DNA of 64,000 bases from Acinetobacter sp. WCHA45. GTDB lineage: Bacteria > Pseudomonadota > Gammaproteobacteria > Pseudomonadales > Moraxellaceae. The position numbers were made by a program, and so were the translations under genes. The stretch lies in assembly GCF_002165255.2 (NCBI RefSeq), contig NZ_CP028561.1:186001-250000 (forward strand), written 5' to 3'. The number at the start of each line of letters is the position of its first letter. Position 1 is the first letter of the stretch. The notes beneath the pieces were generated by a model. It was not told the origin of the DNA, did not search any database, and worked only from the letters and a program-made list of their open reading frames with translations. This document shows, one piece after another, positions 54,101-63,010 of this stretch.

Positions 54101-54296
54101 GGCTTTTGTTGCTTCGCTTGGCTTTATTCCAATGGCAATTGCGACTGGTACTGGTGCAGAGGTGCAACGTCCTTTAGCAACTGTGGTGATTGGTGGGATT
54201 ATTTCATCAACTTTACTGACCTTGCTCATTTTACCAATCGTTTATCGTTGGATGAATGAGACGAAATCCAGCAAAAGTCAGGAAAGCACCATTTAA
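51129..54296 (+). CDS. czcA: CzcA, heavy-metal RND efflux pump
   Basis: A 1055-residue RND transporter of the heavy-metal (HME) branch. The proton-relay helix has DFGIIVDGAVVIVEN (about 416-430), the HME-type motif with both Asp and the Glu. Twelve transmembrane helices occur in the usual 1+5+1+5 arrangement around two large periplasmic loops. The N-terminus IIQFSIRNAIWVMLFVV is typical. It exports Zn, Co and/or Cd with CzcB and CzcC. Which metal cannot be told from sequence alone. Confidence 0.95.
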   Translation: MDTKDKLQLPPAEGLFDRIIQFSIRNAIWVMLFVVAWIGVGIYSYQKLSIDAVPDITNVQVQINSQAGGFTAPEVEQRITYPIENAMSGIPNLEQTRSISRYGLSQVTVIFKDGTDIYWARQLINQRLQEAKSALPDDIDPQMSPISTGLGEIYQWVIKAEPNAKKADGTPYEAMDLREIQDWIVRPQLQRVPGVAEINTIGGYNKTYVVSPDLKRLQQLQIPLTDLQTVLTENNENRGAGFIEENGQQLTVRIPGMLKTVQDIENVTVSTKNGLPIRVADVATVSIGHDLRTGGATYNGEETVLGIAMMMMGENSKSIAQALDSKMQEIKRSLPEGVVVETVYNRSNLVDKAIKTVAKNLIEGAILVIVILFVFLGNFRAALITACIIPLSMLFTLTGMAEQKISANLMSLGALDFGIIVDGAVVIVENCIRRLAEAQHHKGRLLTRSERFTEVFLAAKQARRPLIFGQIIIMVVYLPIFALAGVEAKMFHPMAMTVVLALIGAIILSVTFVPAAVALFVTGEVKEKESRWMAALKSGYKSLLDKAYAFRYVVVAGAVTILILTAAIGSRVGSEFAPQLSEGDFALQLMRAPSTGIEESLKIQESVEKQLLAEFPEIKAIFARTGTAEVATDVMPPNISDAIVLLKPRDQWPDKSETIDELRTKMLAYVEKIPGNNSEFSQPIELRFNELISGVRSDIGVKIFGDDMQVLNQEAEKVAQTLRTITGASEVKVEQTDGLPLLNVDIDHALAAQYGLSVKSIQDLVAASIGGQSVGQILQGDRRFDFVVRLDDGMRTPQQLAMLPIQLPNGGLIKLQDVAKVENILGLAQVSRENGKRRVVVTTNVRDRDLGSFVGEMQQKLSQQKLPSGYWLGYGGQFENLASAKARMQIVVPLALLMIFVLLMAVFNNFKESLLVFSGVPFALSGGLVALWLRDIPLSMSAGVGFIALSGVAVLNGLVMLSFIKELREQFDVHKATWQGAILRLRPVLMTAFVASLGFIPMAIATGTGAEVQRPLATVVIGGIISSTLLTLLILPIVYRWMNETKSSKSQESTI

Positions 54297-54422
54297 TCTA
54301 TTTATGTTATCTTCTTAGTAAAGCATTTTATTAAGAAGAAACTAAACCAGCTAAAGCATTTCAACTTTGGCTGACTTGTAAAACTCATTGGGTTTTACGC
54401 TAATAATGATAAGGAGTCCAAC

Positions 54423-55358
54423 ATGAGTGGACATCAAGGGCATGATCATAGTCATGCTGTAGTTACTGAAGGCAACGCAAAAAAATTGACGATTGCGTTG
54501 GTGCTGACAACAACATTTTTAATCGTCGAAGTTATTGCGGGTTTAATTACACAAAGTTTGGCATTGCTGTCCGATGCAGCGCATATGTTTACTGATGCGG
54601 CAGCACTCGCGATTGCTTTGGCTGCGATTAAAATCGCTAAACGCCCAGCAGATAATAAACGCACATTTGGTTATCAGCGTTTTGAAATCTTGGCGGCGTT
54701 ATTTAATGCTTCCATGCTATTTTTTGTTGCAATCTATATCCTTTACGAAGCTTATCAACGATTTACACAGCCTCCTGAGATTCAAAGTGTAGGCATGCTT
54801 ATCGTTGCGTCTTTGGGTCTTGTCATTAATCTTATTTCCATGAAGATTTTGATGTCGAGTGCAGCCGAAAGTTTGAATATGAAAGGCGCTTATTTGGAAG
54901 TGTTAAGTGATGCGCTTGGCTCAGTTGGTGTGATCATTGGTGCGGTCATTATTTACTACACCAATTGGTATTGGGTTGATACGATTATTGCCGTTGCAAT
55001 TGGGTTTTGGGTGTTACCAAGAACTTGGATTTTACTTCGTCAAAGTATCAATATTCTCCTTGAAGGTGTACCTGAAGAAGTGGATATTGAAAAACTGCGT
55101 AACGACTTATTGGCGTTACAGGGTGTTGAGAGTATTCATCAACTTAAGGTTTGGGCGATTACCTCAAAGAATATTCATCTGACCGTACATTTATTTGCAC
55201 CAAATGCTGATCGTAAGCAATTACATCAAGCTGCGACCGAAATGTTGGCACATGAACATGGTATAGCTGAGGTGACATTACAAATTGAAGATGATGCTGA
55301 AATGAACTGCCAGCATACGCATCAACATGCCGAACAAGAACATTCACATCAGCATTGA
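54423..55358 (+). CDS. czcD: CzcD-type cation diffusion facilitator
   Basis: A 311-residue six-helix CDF transporter that moves Zn, Co or Cd from cytoplasm to periplasm. His-rich at both ends (HQGHDHSHA near 4-12; CQHTHQHAEQEHSHQH at the end). Metal site residues are in LLSDAAHMFTDA (about 47-58) and the second in EVLSDALGSVGVI. The C-terminal cytoplasmic domain has the usual HQLKVWAITSKNIHLTVH. It follows czcA by 126 bases, with its own ribosome site (AAGGAG), so it may have a separate promoter. Confidence 0.93.
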   Translation: MSGHQGHDHSHAVVTEGNAKKLTIALVLTTTFLIVEVIAGLITQSLALLSDAAHMFTDAAALAIALAAIKIAKRPADNKRTFGYQRFEILAALFNASMLFFVAIYILYEAYQRFTQPPEIQSVGMLIVASLGLVINLISMKILMSSAAESLNMKGAYLEVLSDALGSVGVIIGAVIIYYTNWYWVDTIIAVAIGFWVLPRTWILLRQSINILLEGVPEEVDIEKLRNDLLALQGVESIHQLKVWAITSKNIHLTVHLFAPNADRKQLHQAATEMLAHEHGIAEVTLQIEDDAEMNCQHTHQHAEQEHSHQH

Positions 55359-55382
55359 GCTGATGTGAACTTTTCTATTTTT
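55344..55382 (+). terminator. Terminator overlapping the end of czcD
   Basis: TTCACATCAGC-(5)-GCTGATGTGAA then CTTTTCTATTTTTT. The left arm is made by the last codons of czcD. Confidence 0.78.
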
Positions 55383-55386
55383 TAAA

Positions 55387-55725
55387 TTAATTCTGCCATT
55401 CGTGATTACAATCACGACATTTCCAATGCTTTTGCGCTTGCATAAAGGCTTGCATTGAAATTTTAAAATCAGGAAGATCACGCCAAAATAGAACACCTGC
55501 AATTACACACACAGCAAATACAGCAACTGTCGCAATTTGTAAGCCTTGTCCTGCACCATTTCCAAAAATCCACATCCCAATACTAATTAAGACAAGGATC
55601 AGTAAAATAAAGATCGCAGGGACTAATAGTACTAAGCTTTTAGGTACATTGGGACGAGGGCTATTTGCACCCTGACTGACAGGCATAATTTTCACGCTTT
55701 GACATTTAGGGCAACGGTATTGCAT
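55387..55725 (-). CDS. Zinc-ribbon membrane protein
   Basis: A 112-residue protein. Its N-terminal CPKC (5-8) and C-terminal CRDC (about 103-106) could form one split zinc ribbon. Between them lie two hydrophobic segments (LVLLVPAIFILLILVLISIG, about 31-50, and IATVAVFAVCVIAGVLF). This two-CxxC layout is known in small hypothetical membrane proteins. No function known. Confidence 0.7.
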   Translation of the reverse strand: MQYRCPKCQSVKIMPVSQGANSPRPNVPKSLVLLVPAIFILLILVLISIGMWIFGNGAGQGLQIATVAVFAVCVIAGVLFWRDLPDFKISMQAFMQAQKHWKCRDCNHEWQN

Positions 55726-55949
55726 AGATTTATCCTATAGGGTTTTGCTTATTTTAGCGAAAATTGTGAAAAAGCTAAAATCCTACGTTGTTCAAATACA
55801 TAAACTTACTTATTTTGTACTATCTTTAAAATATTAAGTTGATTCGAGCAATCCATATCGGCCGCAGCTCGTCTAAACCTGTTCGCTAAAATAATATCAG
55901 TCATGCTAATTTGTGAACTGAATGTGTTGAATAATGCGCAAGGAATCGC

Positions 55950-56183
55950 ATGTTGCCTACCAAACTTCTAAAATTACGATTAGCTCGCATCGAAAAGGGA
56001 GAAGGTCATCTTTCGACCCAAGACAAGCTAATGTTGGTTAGCATGGAGAGTCCTGATTTAAGTGCAAATTTCTTTTTAAGATTGTTTAAAGTCTCGTTAC
56101 CAAAGCAATGGAAATTCCAGCATGAGACAGATGAAGATATTCTATATACATCACAACTAATCAAATTAATTGAAAACCAATGA
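55950..56183 (+). CDS. Small hypothetical protein
   Basis: A 77-residue basic protein without a membrane segment or recognised motif. The stretch LLKLRLARIEKGEGHLSTQDKL looks helical and the composition is protein-like. A GCGCAAGGAATCGC ribosome site precedes the ATG. Real but unassigned. Confidence 0.55.
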   Translation: MLPTKLLKLRLARIEKGEGHLSTQDKLMLVSMESPDLSANFFLRLFKVSLPKQWKFQHETDEDILYTSQLIKLIENQ

Positions 56184-56352
56184 AACATATTTAGAAAATG
56201 GACGATTAAATTAATTTAAAAGTGTGCAACAAAAAGACGCAAATTGCGCTAAATAGCATGCTAATCTACATAAAAACAGCCAATAAGTTGATAAAACAGA
56301 TTGTTGCTCATATCAAAATTGAGTTGCTGAGAAAGGGAAGAGGGAGAACATC

Positions 56353-57288
56353 TTGAATCGACAAGATGACAAAAAGGCAATGTTCGATATTATGCCTGCA
56401 GATATAGAATCATCAGATGAAAAACCGTCTTTATCACGTCGGTTAATCAATAAGACATTACAGCACGCACAAGATGCTGTTGAGTTTGCGAGTGATACCT
56501 CTCGTAATATTGCAGGTGTTGCAGATGCCGCCTTAGATGCCTTAGATCAAGTTACCCATCACACCAAACGTGGTGTTGAAGGAATGCGAAATACTGTTCG
56601 TGGTATGGTATCAGAAACCAGTGAAGCAGCGCGTCAAGTTGCGTTGGCAATGGCACGTGCATCGTTAGGGAAAAGTAGCATCACCTTATATTTGCCTGAA
56701 ATGCTGCTCAATAATCAAATTCGGAAACGTATGGATCGTTCTGAAATTGATGATATTAAAATTGAATGTGGCAATGATCGCTTTCATATTGAATTAGATG
56801 GCCACTATCGCCGTTTCCTGTATCGTCTGTCTTTAGAATTCAATGTTTTAGAATGTCGTATTGGGCAGGAAAAATATTTACGTCTTTGTCAGGTCGATGA
56901 GCATCTGGATTTACAAATTCGTCATGGTGGTACTTTAACAAATTGGGCAGCAAGACGTGTTGGTAATATCAGCTTTGAAGTGATTAATTCCTTACCGATC
57001 CCATTTTTGATTAATCACCTCATTCGTGATGTGCCAGGGATTCAAAAAGAAGGGCATCGTTTATGGTATATCGACCTTGAAGAAGCGGGTTTTATTGATT
57101 TCATTAATAACCGCTCATGGATGGTCGATAAGCTATTAAGCTTGACTGATTTTAGTATTTTGCCAGGACTTAATATTTTGCAAGAGAGTCGCGAATTGGT
57201 ACAACAATTAGTTGATCAATTTGAGATCCGAGGCTTACGTGTTCAGTCTGGGCGTTTAGAAGTCCAAGTTGGAATTGGAAGTGAGTAA
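56353..57288 (+). CDS. Hypothetical protein with amphipathic N-terminus
   Basis: A 311-residue protein. Residues about 25-110 form long amphipathic helices rich in Ala, Asp and Glu (TLQHAQDAVEFASDTSRN, then ALDALDQVTHHTKRGVEGM), resembling phasin or LEA-type helices. The rest (about 115-305) is a mixed alpha/beta domain (SITLYLPEMLLNNQIRKRM; RFHIELDGHYRRFLYRL), perhaps lipid-related. The TTG start at 56353 is supported by AGAGGGAGA 8 bases upstream. I do not recognise the family. Confidence 0.65.
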   Translation: MNRQDDKKAMFDIMPADIESSDEKPSLSRRLINKTLQHAQDAVEFASDTSRNIAGVADAALDALDQVTHHTKRGVEGMRNTVRGMVSETSEAARQVALAMARASLGKSSITLYLPEMLLNNQIRKRMDRSEIDDIKIECGNDRFHIELDGHYRRFLYRLSLEFNVLECRIGQEKYLRLCQVDEHLDLQIRHGGTLTNWAARRVGNISFEVINSLPIPFLINHLIRDVPGIQKEGHRLWYIDLEEAGFIDFINNRSWMVDKLLSLTDFSILPGLNILQESRELVQQLVDQFEIRGLRVQSGRLEVQVGIGSE

Positions 57289-57293
57289 GCAAT

Positions 57294-57324
57294 AAAAAAG
57301 CCACTGTCAATGCAGTGGCTTTTT
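57294..57324. terminator. Terminator between hypothetical gene and tRNA-Glu
   Basis: AAAAAGCCACTG-(6)-CAGTGGCTTTTT between convergent units, usable from both sides. Confidence 0.88.
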
Positions 57325-57330
57325 AGAATT

Positions 57331-57406
57331 TGGCGTCCCTACGGGGATTCGAACCCCGGTTACCGCCGTGAAAGGGCGATGTCCTAGGCCTCTAGACGAT
57401 AGGGAC
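57331..57406 (-). tRNA. tRNA-Glu(TTC), copy 1
   Basis: A 76-base tRNA on the minus strand with acceptor stem GTCCCTA, anticodon TTC in CCCTTTCACGG, T arm GGGGTTCGAATCCCC and encoded CCA. Two identical copies follow at 57444 and 59255. Confidence 0.95.
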
Positions 57407-57443
57407 TTATATGAGGCATACATCTGAAAACAATAATAAATAT

Positions 57444-57519
57444 TGGCGTCCCTACGGGGATTCGAACCCCGGTTACCGCCGTGAAAGGGCGATGTCCTAG
57501 GCCTCTAGACGATAGGGAC
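57444..57519 (-). tRNA. tRNA-Glu(TTC), copy 2
   Basis: Identical to copy 1 and 37 bases from it, so the two are probably one transcript. Confidence 0.95.
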
Positions 57520-57690
57520 GTTTCAGAGGTGGGCGTATATTAGGGTGAATTGGATAGGGTGTCAAACACTTTTCCAAAGAAAATCTAAAAAAATCTTGTG
57601 AGTGTCTAAAAATAAAACATATCGTAGAATAAATAATCAAAATAAAGAAGTTAAAGTAAAATTATCAAGCAAGTTAATTTAAGTTAAATA

Positions 57691-57717
57691 AAAAATGCAG
57701 CCTAAGCTGCATTTTTT
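57691..57717. terminator. Terminator of the amino-acid permease
   Basis: AAAAATGCAGC-CTAA-GCTGCATTTTTT, 14 bases beyond the permease stop on the minus strand. Confidence 0.88.
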
Positions 57718-57730
57718 ATTCATTATCATT

Positions 57731-59137
57731 TTATTTACGATCACGATAGAAAAGATAGTGACTTAAATAACACGCAGCAATGAATAATAAACATCCGATA
57801 AAGCCAGCCTGCATTTCAGGATCGTATGCCATGCTGAGACCTGTAATTAAACAGAAAACAAAACCTAAGATGGGAACGATTGGATAAAGTGGTGCAGCAA
57901 ATTTTAAATCTTTTGCTGAATGTCCAGCCTTGTACCATTGGCGTCTAAAGTTAAACTGACTCCAACAAATACTCATCCATACGATGACCATGGTAAATGC
58001 AGCAACACCTAGTAAATTCTTGAAAATTGTCTCTGGGGCAAAATGCTCAGATAGCAATCCGGGAATTGCGCCAAACATGGTTACCACTAGCGCAATGATA
58101 GGCGTACCACTCTTAGACAATTTTGAGAATATGCTTGGCAGTTGGCGTTGATCAGATAAAGACCACATCATGCGAGAAGCCGCATAGAGACCTGAGTTTG
58201 CAGCGGATAATAAGGCAGTAATAATCACGAAGCGAATAATATCGTCGGCATATGGAATACCGATGTATTTAAATACTGTTACGAAAGGGCTGCTACTCAC
58301 TCCATCACCGCCTAGGCCAGTTATATGGAAAGGAAGTAATGCACTAATAACAACAATCGTACCCACAAAGAAAATTAATAGTCGCCAAATTGCTGCATTA
58401 ATTGCTTTCGGAACATTTTCAGCTGGATTTTTGGTTTCACCTGCGGCAACACCAATGAGTTCAGTTCCAGAAAAGGCAAAGTTAACAATTAACATCGTGG
58501 TGAAAATTGGAAAAAGACCTTGTGGAAACCAACCATGTGCCGTTAAGTTATGAAATAACGGTGCTGATTCAGTGCCTTGGAATGGAATGAAACCAAAAAT
58601 TGCGCATAAACCTAAAAGGATAAAGACAATAACAGTAACGACTTTGACTAATGCAAGCCAAAATTCTGATTCAGCAAAAATGCGGGTTGAACTTAAATTT
58701 AATCCTAAAATTGTAATTGCAAAAATAATGGTCCAAATCCACATTGAAATATGAGGGAACCATTCTTGCATGAGTAAGGCTGCGGCAGTAAATTCTGTAC
58801 CAAGCGTTGCGGTCCATGTCAGCCAATACAGCCAAGAAATCATATAACCCGTTCCTGGGCCAATATATTTTTGAGCGTATGCGCCAAAAGATCCAGCCAC
58901 AGGCATATGTACTGCGAGCTCACCTAAACAGAGCATGACCATATAGGCAATTAAACCACCTAAAAAGTAGGCAATAATTGCGCCGATAGGACCTGTTTGA
59001 GCGATGACCTCGCCAGAACCTAAAAATAAACCTGTACCAATTGCACCGCCCAATGAAAGCATCACTAGGTGACGGGTGCTCATTGCACGTTTTAATGTTT
59101 TTGATTCAGAGGTAGCATTTGAGTTGGAAGATTGCAT
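57731..59137 (-). CDS. Amino acid permease (APC, AAT family)
   Basis: A ~468-residue twelve-helix amino-acid transporter. The family signature STRHLVMLSLGGAIGTGLFLGSG lies at about 20-42 (helix 1), followed by helices to about residue 460; FAFSGTELIGVAAGETKNP (about 215-235) is the helix-6 motif of the lysine/GABA/aromatic group. Substrate not readable. ATG 59137 was chosen because the upstream TTG at 59197 would add 20 atypical residues. Confidence 0.9.
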   Translation of the reverse strand: MQSSNSNATSESKTLKRAMSTRHLVMLSLGGAIGTGLFLGSGEVIAQTGPIGAIIAYFLGGLIAYMVMLCLGELAVHMPVAGSFGAYAQKYIGPGTGYMISWLYWLTWTATLGTEFTAAALLMQEWFPHISMWIWTIIFAITILGLNLSSTRIFAESEFWLALVKVVTVIVFILLGLCAIFGFIPFQGTESAPLFHNLTAHGWFPQGLFPIFTTMLIVNFAFSGTELIGVAAGETKNPAENVPKAINAAIWRLLIFFVGTIVVISALLPFHITGLGGDGVSSSPFVTVFKYIGIPYADDIIRFVIITALLSAANSGLYAASRMMWSLSDQRQLPSIFSKLSKSGTPIIALVVTMFGAIPGLLSEHFAPETIFKNLLGVAAFTMVIVWMSICWSQFNFRRQWYKAGHSAKDLKFAAPLYPIVPILGFVFCLITGLSMAYDPEMQAGFIGCLLFIAACYLSHYLFYRDRK

Positions 59138-59254
59138 ACCACAATTTGTCCAAGCGTGGAGAAGCGGGTATTTTATGTAAAATTTTGAAATGTGCAATCT
59201 GAATGAATGAATGTTTAGTTGAAAATTATAATTTTAATTATTTTGCATAAAATA

Positions 59255-59330
59255 TGGCGTCCCTACGGGGATTCGAACCCCGGTTACCGCCGTGAAAGGG
59301 CGATGTCCTAGGCCTCTAGACGATAGGGAC
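59255..59330 (-). tRNA. tRNA-Glu(TTC), copy 3
   Basis: Identical to the two copies downstream. It lies 26 bases after tRNA-Ala, so the two are probably one transcript. Confidence 0.95.
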
Positions 59331-59356
59331 TTATTGAGGCAACACAAATTAAAGTT

Positions 59357-59432
59357 TGGTGGAGCCAAGCAGGATCGAACTGCTGACCTCTACAATGCCA
59401 TTGTAGCGCTCTACCAACTGAGCTATGACCCC
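59357..59432 (-). tRNA. tRNA-Ala(GGC)
   Basis: A 76-base tRNA on the minus strand, acceptor GGGGTCA/TGGCTCC, anticodon GGC in loop ATGGCAT, encoded CCA. Confidence 0.93.
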
Positions 59433-59490
59433 AGTTTGTGTGAGCGCAATATTAGGGTGAATGCGCTCACACGTCAATGATTAAACTGAA

Positions 59491-60999
59491 TTAATTCTCA
59501 CTATTTGCATCATTTTTCGGCAGTTTGAGTGATTCGTTTAATTTTTCCCAAACTTTAAGTTCTTTCTTGCTTGGCCCACCTACGATTTCTAAGGCATGAC
59601 GTAAACGTGCAAAAGTCAAATCAGGACCTAGTGTTACCATAGATTGCATCACAGGCGTTGAACTCGTTGAACCCGCAATCGCAATAAAGAATGCTGGCAT
59701 AAAGTCACGAAGTTTAACTTCCATTTGAGTGGCTAAATCCATCAGTGTTTGGCTGACAGTATCATTATTCCACGTAAACTGACTTTCTAAGCGCCAAATT
59801 GCAAATTGTAAGCTTTGACGAACTTGTTCTTCGGTCAATTTTTTGCTTTCAAACTGTTCTTTACTGATTTGTGGCATGTGATTGAAATAGAAACCAGCCC
59901 AATTCACAGCTTCTGAGAGTAGATTGATACGAGGTTGAATCGCAGCCGCAATGTCTTCAAGTGTTTGACGGTCGCTTTTCCATGTTAATAGGCGATCTAG
60001 AAGTTGTCCCGGTGTTAAGCCTTTGATCCATTGACCGTTCAGCCAATTAAGTTTTTCAACATCAAAGATTGGGCCGCCTAATGAAACACGCTGTACATCA
60101 AAGTTTTCAACCATGTCCTGTAATGTGAATACTTCACGCTCATCAGGCATTGACCAACCCATGCGACCTAAATAATTCAATAATGCTTCTGGTAATACAC
60201 CGATGTCGCGATAATAGTTAATAGAAGTTGGGTTCTTACGTTTAGACAGTTTTGATTTATCTGGGTTACGTAACAATGGCATATGACATAAAGTTGGCAT
60301 TTCCCAACCAAAATATTGGTAAAGCAACTGATGCTTAGGCGCTGAAGGCAGCCATTCTTCCCCACGTAATACATGGGTAATTTCCATCAAATGATCATCC
60401 ACGACATTAGCAAGGTGATAAGTTGGTAAACCATCCGTTTTTAGCAACACTTGCATGTCAACTTGTGCCCAGGGAATCTCCACTTCACCACGAAGCAAAT
60501 CATTAATCTTACAAATACCATCTTCAGGTACTTTCATTCGAATGACATGTGGTTCACCCGCAGCAAGGCGTTGTTGTACTTCTTCTTGTGAAAGTTTTAA
60601 GCCACGCCCATCATATTTTGGCGTTTCACCACGTGCTTGCTGCTCTGCACGCATTTGGTCTAGCTCTTCTGCTGTTGCGAAACAATAGAAAGCATGTCCT
60701 TTTTCAACCAAATCTAAGGCATATTGTTTGTAAATCCCCATACGTTCCGATTGACGATACGGCGCATGAGGGCCGCCCACATCTGGACCTTCTGACCAGT
60801 TCAATCCTAACCAACGTAAAGAATCTAAAATCATCTTTTCTGATTCAGGTGTTGAACGGAGTTGATCTGTATCCTCAATACGTAAAATAAATTCACCGCC
60901 GTGCTGTTTAGCAAAACATAAATTAAATAACGCAATATAAGCAGTACCTACATGAGGGAAACCTGTAGGAGAAGGCGCAATACGGGTACGAACTTTCAT
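59491..60999 (-). CDS. gltX: Glutamyl-tRNA synthetase
   Basis: A 502-residue class I aminoacyl-tRNA synthetase that charges tRNA-Glu. Start [17 protein letters not shown] (HIGH-type motif as PHVGT), [10 protein letters not shown], and the KMSKS-type loop KSKLSKRKN (about 247-255). The C-terminal anticodon domain is helical. Three identical tRNA-Glu genes lie just downstream on the same strand, so supply and use are grouped. Confidence 0.96.
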   Translation of the reverse strand: MKVRTRIAPSPTGFPHVGTAYIALFNLCFAKQHGGEFILRIEDTDQLRSTPESEKMILDSLRWLGLNWSEGPDVGGPHAPYRQSERMGIYKQYALDLVEKGHAFYCFATAEELDQMRAEQQARGETPKYDGRGLKLSQEEVQQRLAAGEPHVIRMKVPEDGICKINDLLRGEVEIPWAQVDMQVLLKTDGLPTYHLANVVDDHLMEITHVLRGEEWLPSAPKHQLLYQYFGWEMPTLCHMPLLRNPDKSKLSKRKNPTSINYYRDIGVLPEALLNYLGRMGWSMPDEREVFTLQDMVENFDVQRVSLGGPIFDVEKLNWLNGQWIKGLTPGQLLDRLLTWKSDRQTLEDIAAAIQPRINLLSEAVNWAGFYFNHMPQISKEQFESKKLTEEQVRQSLQFAIWRLESQFTWNNDTVSQTLMDLATQMEVKLRDFMPAFFIAIAGSTSSTPVMQSMVTLGPDLTFARLRHALEIVGGPSKKELKVWEKLNESLKLPKNDANSEN

Positions 61000-61041
61000 A
61001 AATTATCGAAGCTTAAATTAAAATTGAAACTATTATAACGA

Positions 61042-61074
61042 AAAAGCCTAGTCACAGCATGACTAGGCTTATTT
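61042..61074. terminator. Terminator between the small exported protein and gltX
   Basis: AAAGCCTAGTCA-CAGCA-TGACTAGGCTTATTT; on the minus strand it ends the gene at 61105. Confidence 0.82.
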
Positions 61075-61104
61075 AAACATGTAGAGCGTTACATATTGAA
61101 AAGA

Positions 61105-61407
61105 TCAAGATGTGTGCGGTTGAAAAATAGTCTGAACAAAGCGTGAAAAACGTTCGTGTTGGCTTGCAAAGAACGTTTGCGTTGGCGTTGTACGGATCGT
61201 ATTCAACATTTTTAATTCGTCATCTGTTGAAGGCAACATGGCTGTATTACGTTTTTGTTGATCAAGCGCTTTCACAATTAACGAAGACGATTTGTCTATC
61301 ATTTTAATATTATTGTTTTCTTTAATTGCGGCTGCATGTCCAACTTGAATAGAAAACACCAAAAATAAGCTTAAGCATAGTGTTTTTTTAAGTTTTGATG
61401 CTTGCAC
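61105..61407 (-). CDS. Small exported hypothetical protein
   Basis: A 100-residue protein with a clear signal peptide (KKTLCLSLFLVFSIQVGHAAA, cleavage about residue 26). The mature part is charged, with no known motif (LPSTDDELKMLNTIRTTPTQ). The GTG start has AAGGGGA about 8 bases upstream. Function unknown; probably periplasmic. Confidence 0.7.
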   Translation of the reverse strand: MQASKLKKTLCLSLFLVFSIQVGHAAAIKENNNIKMIDKSSSLIVKALDQQKRNTAMLPSTDDELKMLNTIRTTPTQTFFASQHERFSRFVQTIFQPHTS

Positions 61408-61817
61408 GGTAACATCCCCTTCATGACTTCGAGTCTACAAGACTAACTAAATGACTATAGTATTGCTTTAATCATACGATTCAAACATAAATTTTAATAA
61501 AAAGTATAACTACGTCACACTTTTTACAAAAAATAATAAACAAACAAACACACTTTTGGGTATTGTAAGCCTGATGGCTAGAATATGTGCAAATCAAATC
61601 TAACAAGCAAATGTGTAGAAAAAGTGGAGAATGATAATTTTTCTCAAAATAAAAATAACATGAATAAACACTTAGCATTTTAACTGCAATACATCCTTAA
61701 TATTGCGATATATAAAAAAAAGAATAATTTCTAAATTATTGATATAACTATTTGATTGTAAATTATTTTTAAATAAATATAGTGGTCACAGATATACAGA
61801 AAATGAGTGAATAATAA
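61408..61817. other. Long AT-rich region upstream of sbp
   Basis: About 410 bases with no credible gene. It must contain the promoters of the small exported protein (minus) and of the sulfate-binding protein (plus). The last 130 bases are extremely AT-rich, as expected for a CysB-type control region, but I cannot pick out a defined site. Confidence 0.45.
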
Positions 61818-62813
61818 ATGAAAACAGTGATCGCCGCAGCATTGCTTGCTTTGGGTTTAAGTAGCATAGCGCAGGCAGCTACAACGTTCTTAAATGTATC
61901 TTATGATCCAACACGAGAGTTTTATCAAGAATATAACCAAGCATTTGGTCAATATTGGAAACAGCGTACAGGTCAAGAGGTCGATTTTAAACAATCGCAT
62001 GGTGGTTCAGGCAAACAGGCAAGATCGGTAATTGATGGTTTACAGGCTGATGTTGTGACATTGGCTTTGGCGAATGATATTGATGAAATTGCCAATGCAG
62101 GTCTCATTCGTAAAGATTGGCAAAAACAATTTAAAAATAATTCTGCACCTTACACATCAACGGTTGTCTTCCTTGTGCGCAAAGGAAATCCGAAAAATAT
62201 CCGTGATTGGAATGATCTCACCAAAGCGGGTGTCGAAATTATTACCCCAAATCCGAAAACAGTGGGTGCACCGCGTTGGATTTATTTATCTGCATGGAGC
62301 TATGCCTTGAAACAACCCGGTGGTAATGATGCTAAAGCCCGTGATTTAGTGAAAAAATTATACCAAAATGTCAAAGTACTTGATTCGGGAGCGCGGGGTT
62401 CTTTAACTACATTCGCTGAGCGAGGTATAGGCGATGTGTTACTGTCATGGGAAAATGAAGCTTTATTGGCGACCCAAGGTTTAGGTAAAGATAAATACGA
62501 TATTGTTTATCCATCAATTTCGATTTTGGCTGAGCCTTCAGTTGCGATTGTAGATAAAACCGTGGATAAAGATGGTCATCGCAATTTAGCGCGCGGTTAT
62601 TTAAATTTTCTTTATTCACCTTTAGGGCAGGAACTTGCAGCAAAACATTATTTCCGTCCACGTAATCCGCAAGTTGCAGCAAAATATGCAAAACAATTTC
62701 CAAAGATCAAACTCTTCAGCATTAATGATGTATTTGGTGGATGGGCAAAAGCGCAAAAAACCCACTTTGTGAATGGTGCGATTTTTGATCAAATTTATGC
62801 AGATAAACAGTAA
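61818..62813 (+). CDS. sbp: Sulfate ABC transporter substrate-binding protein
   Basis: A 331-residue periplasmic sulfate/thiosulfate-binding protein. Signal peptide with cleavage at about residue 20 ([14 protein letters not shown]). Sulfate-site segments are [16 protein letters not shown] (about 25-40), [14 protein letters not shown], and [27 protein letters not shown] is also family-typical. It stands alone here, with the permease genes elsewhere, and is probably controlled by CysB. Confidence 0.93.
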   Translation: MKTVIAAALLALGLSSIAQAATTFLNVSYDPTREFYQEYNQAFGQYWKQRTGQEVDFKQSHGGSGKQARSVIDGLQADVVTLALANDIDEIANAGLIRKDWQKQFKNNSAPYTSTVVFLVRKGNPKNIRDWNDLTKAGVEIITPNPKTVGAPRWIYLSAWSYALKQPGGNDAKARDLVKKLYQNVKVLDSGARGSLTTFAERGIGDVLLSWENEALLATQGLGKDKYDIVYPSISILAEPSVAIVDKTVDKDGHRNLARGYLNFLYSPLGQELAAKHYFRPRNPQVAAKYAKQFPKIKLFSINDVFGGWAKAQKTHFVNGAIFDQIYADKQ

Positions 62814-62848
62814 ATAAATTATATATAAAATTTGTGATTGGATATGGG

Positions 62849-62878
62849 AAAGCAAATACACGGAGTATTTGCTTTTTT
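62849..62878 (+). terminator. Terminator of sbp
   Basis: AAGCAAATAC-(5)-GTATTTGCTTTTTT, 36 bases after the stop. Confidence 0.88.
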
Positions 62879-63010
62879 GTTGCATAAAAAATGATAAGAA
62901 AACGGTTTTATCTATGAAAAGTTAAGAATTCTCTACAAAAAGTCGTTTGGTACTGGGATAAAACAAGGTGATAATGTGCAGTTACATTTTTAGCTATTGA
63001 TCCTATTGTT

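Noticed and set aside
53756..54229. 157-residue antisense ORF within czcA
   Set aside because: Low-complexity Ser/Ile/Thr composition mirrored from membrane-helix codons of czcA; a shadow.
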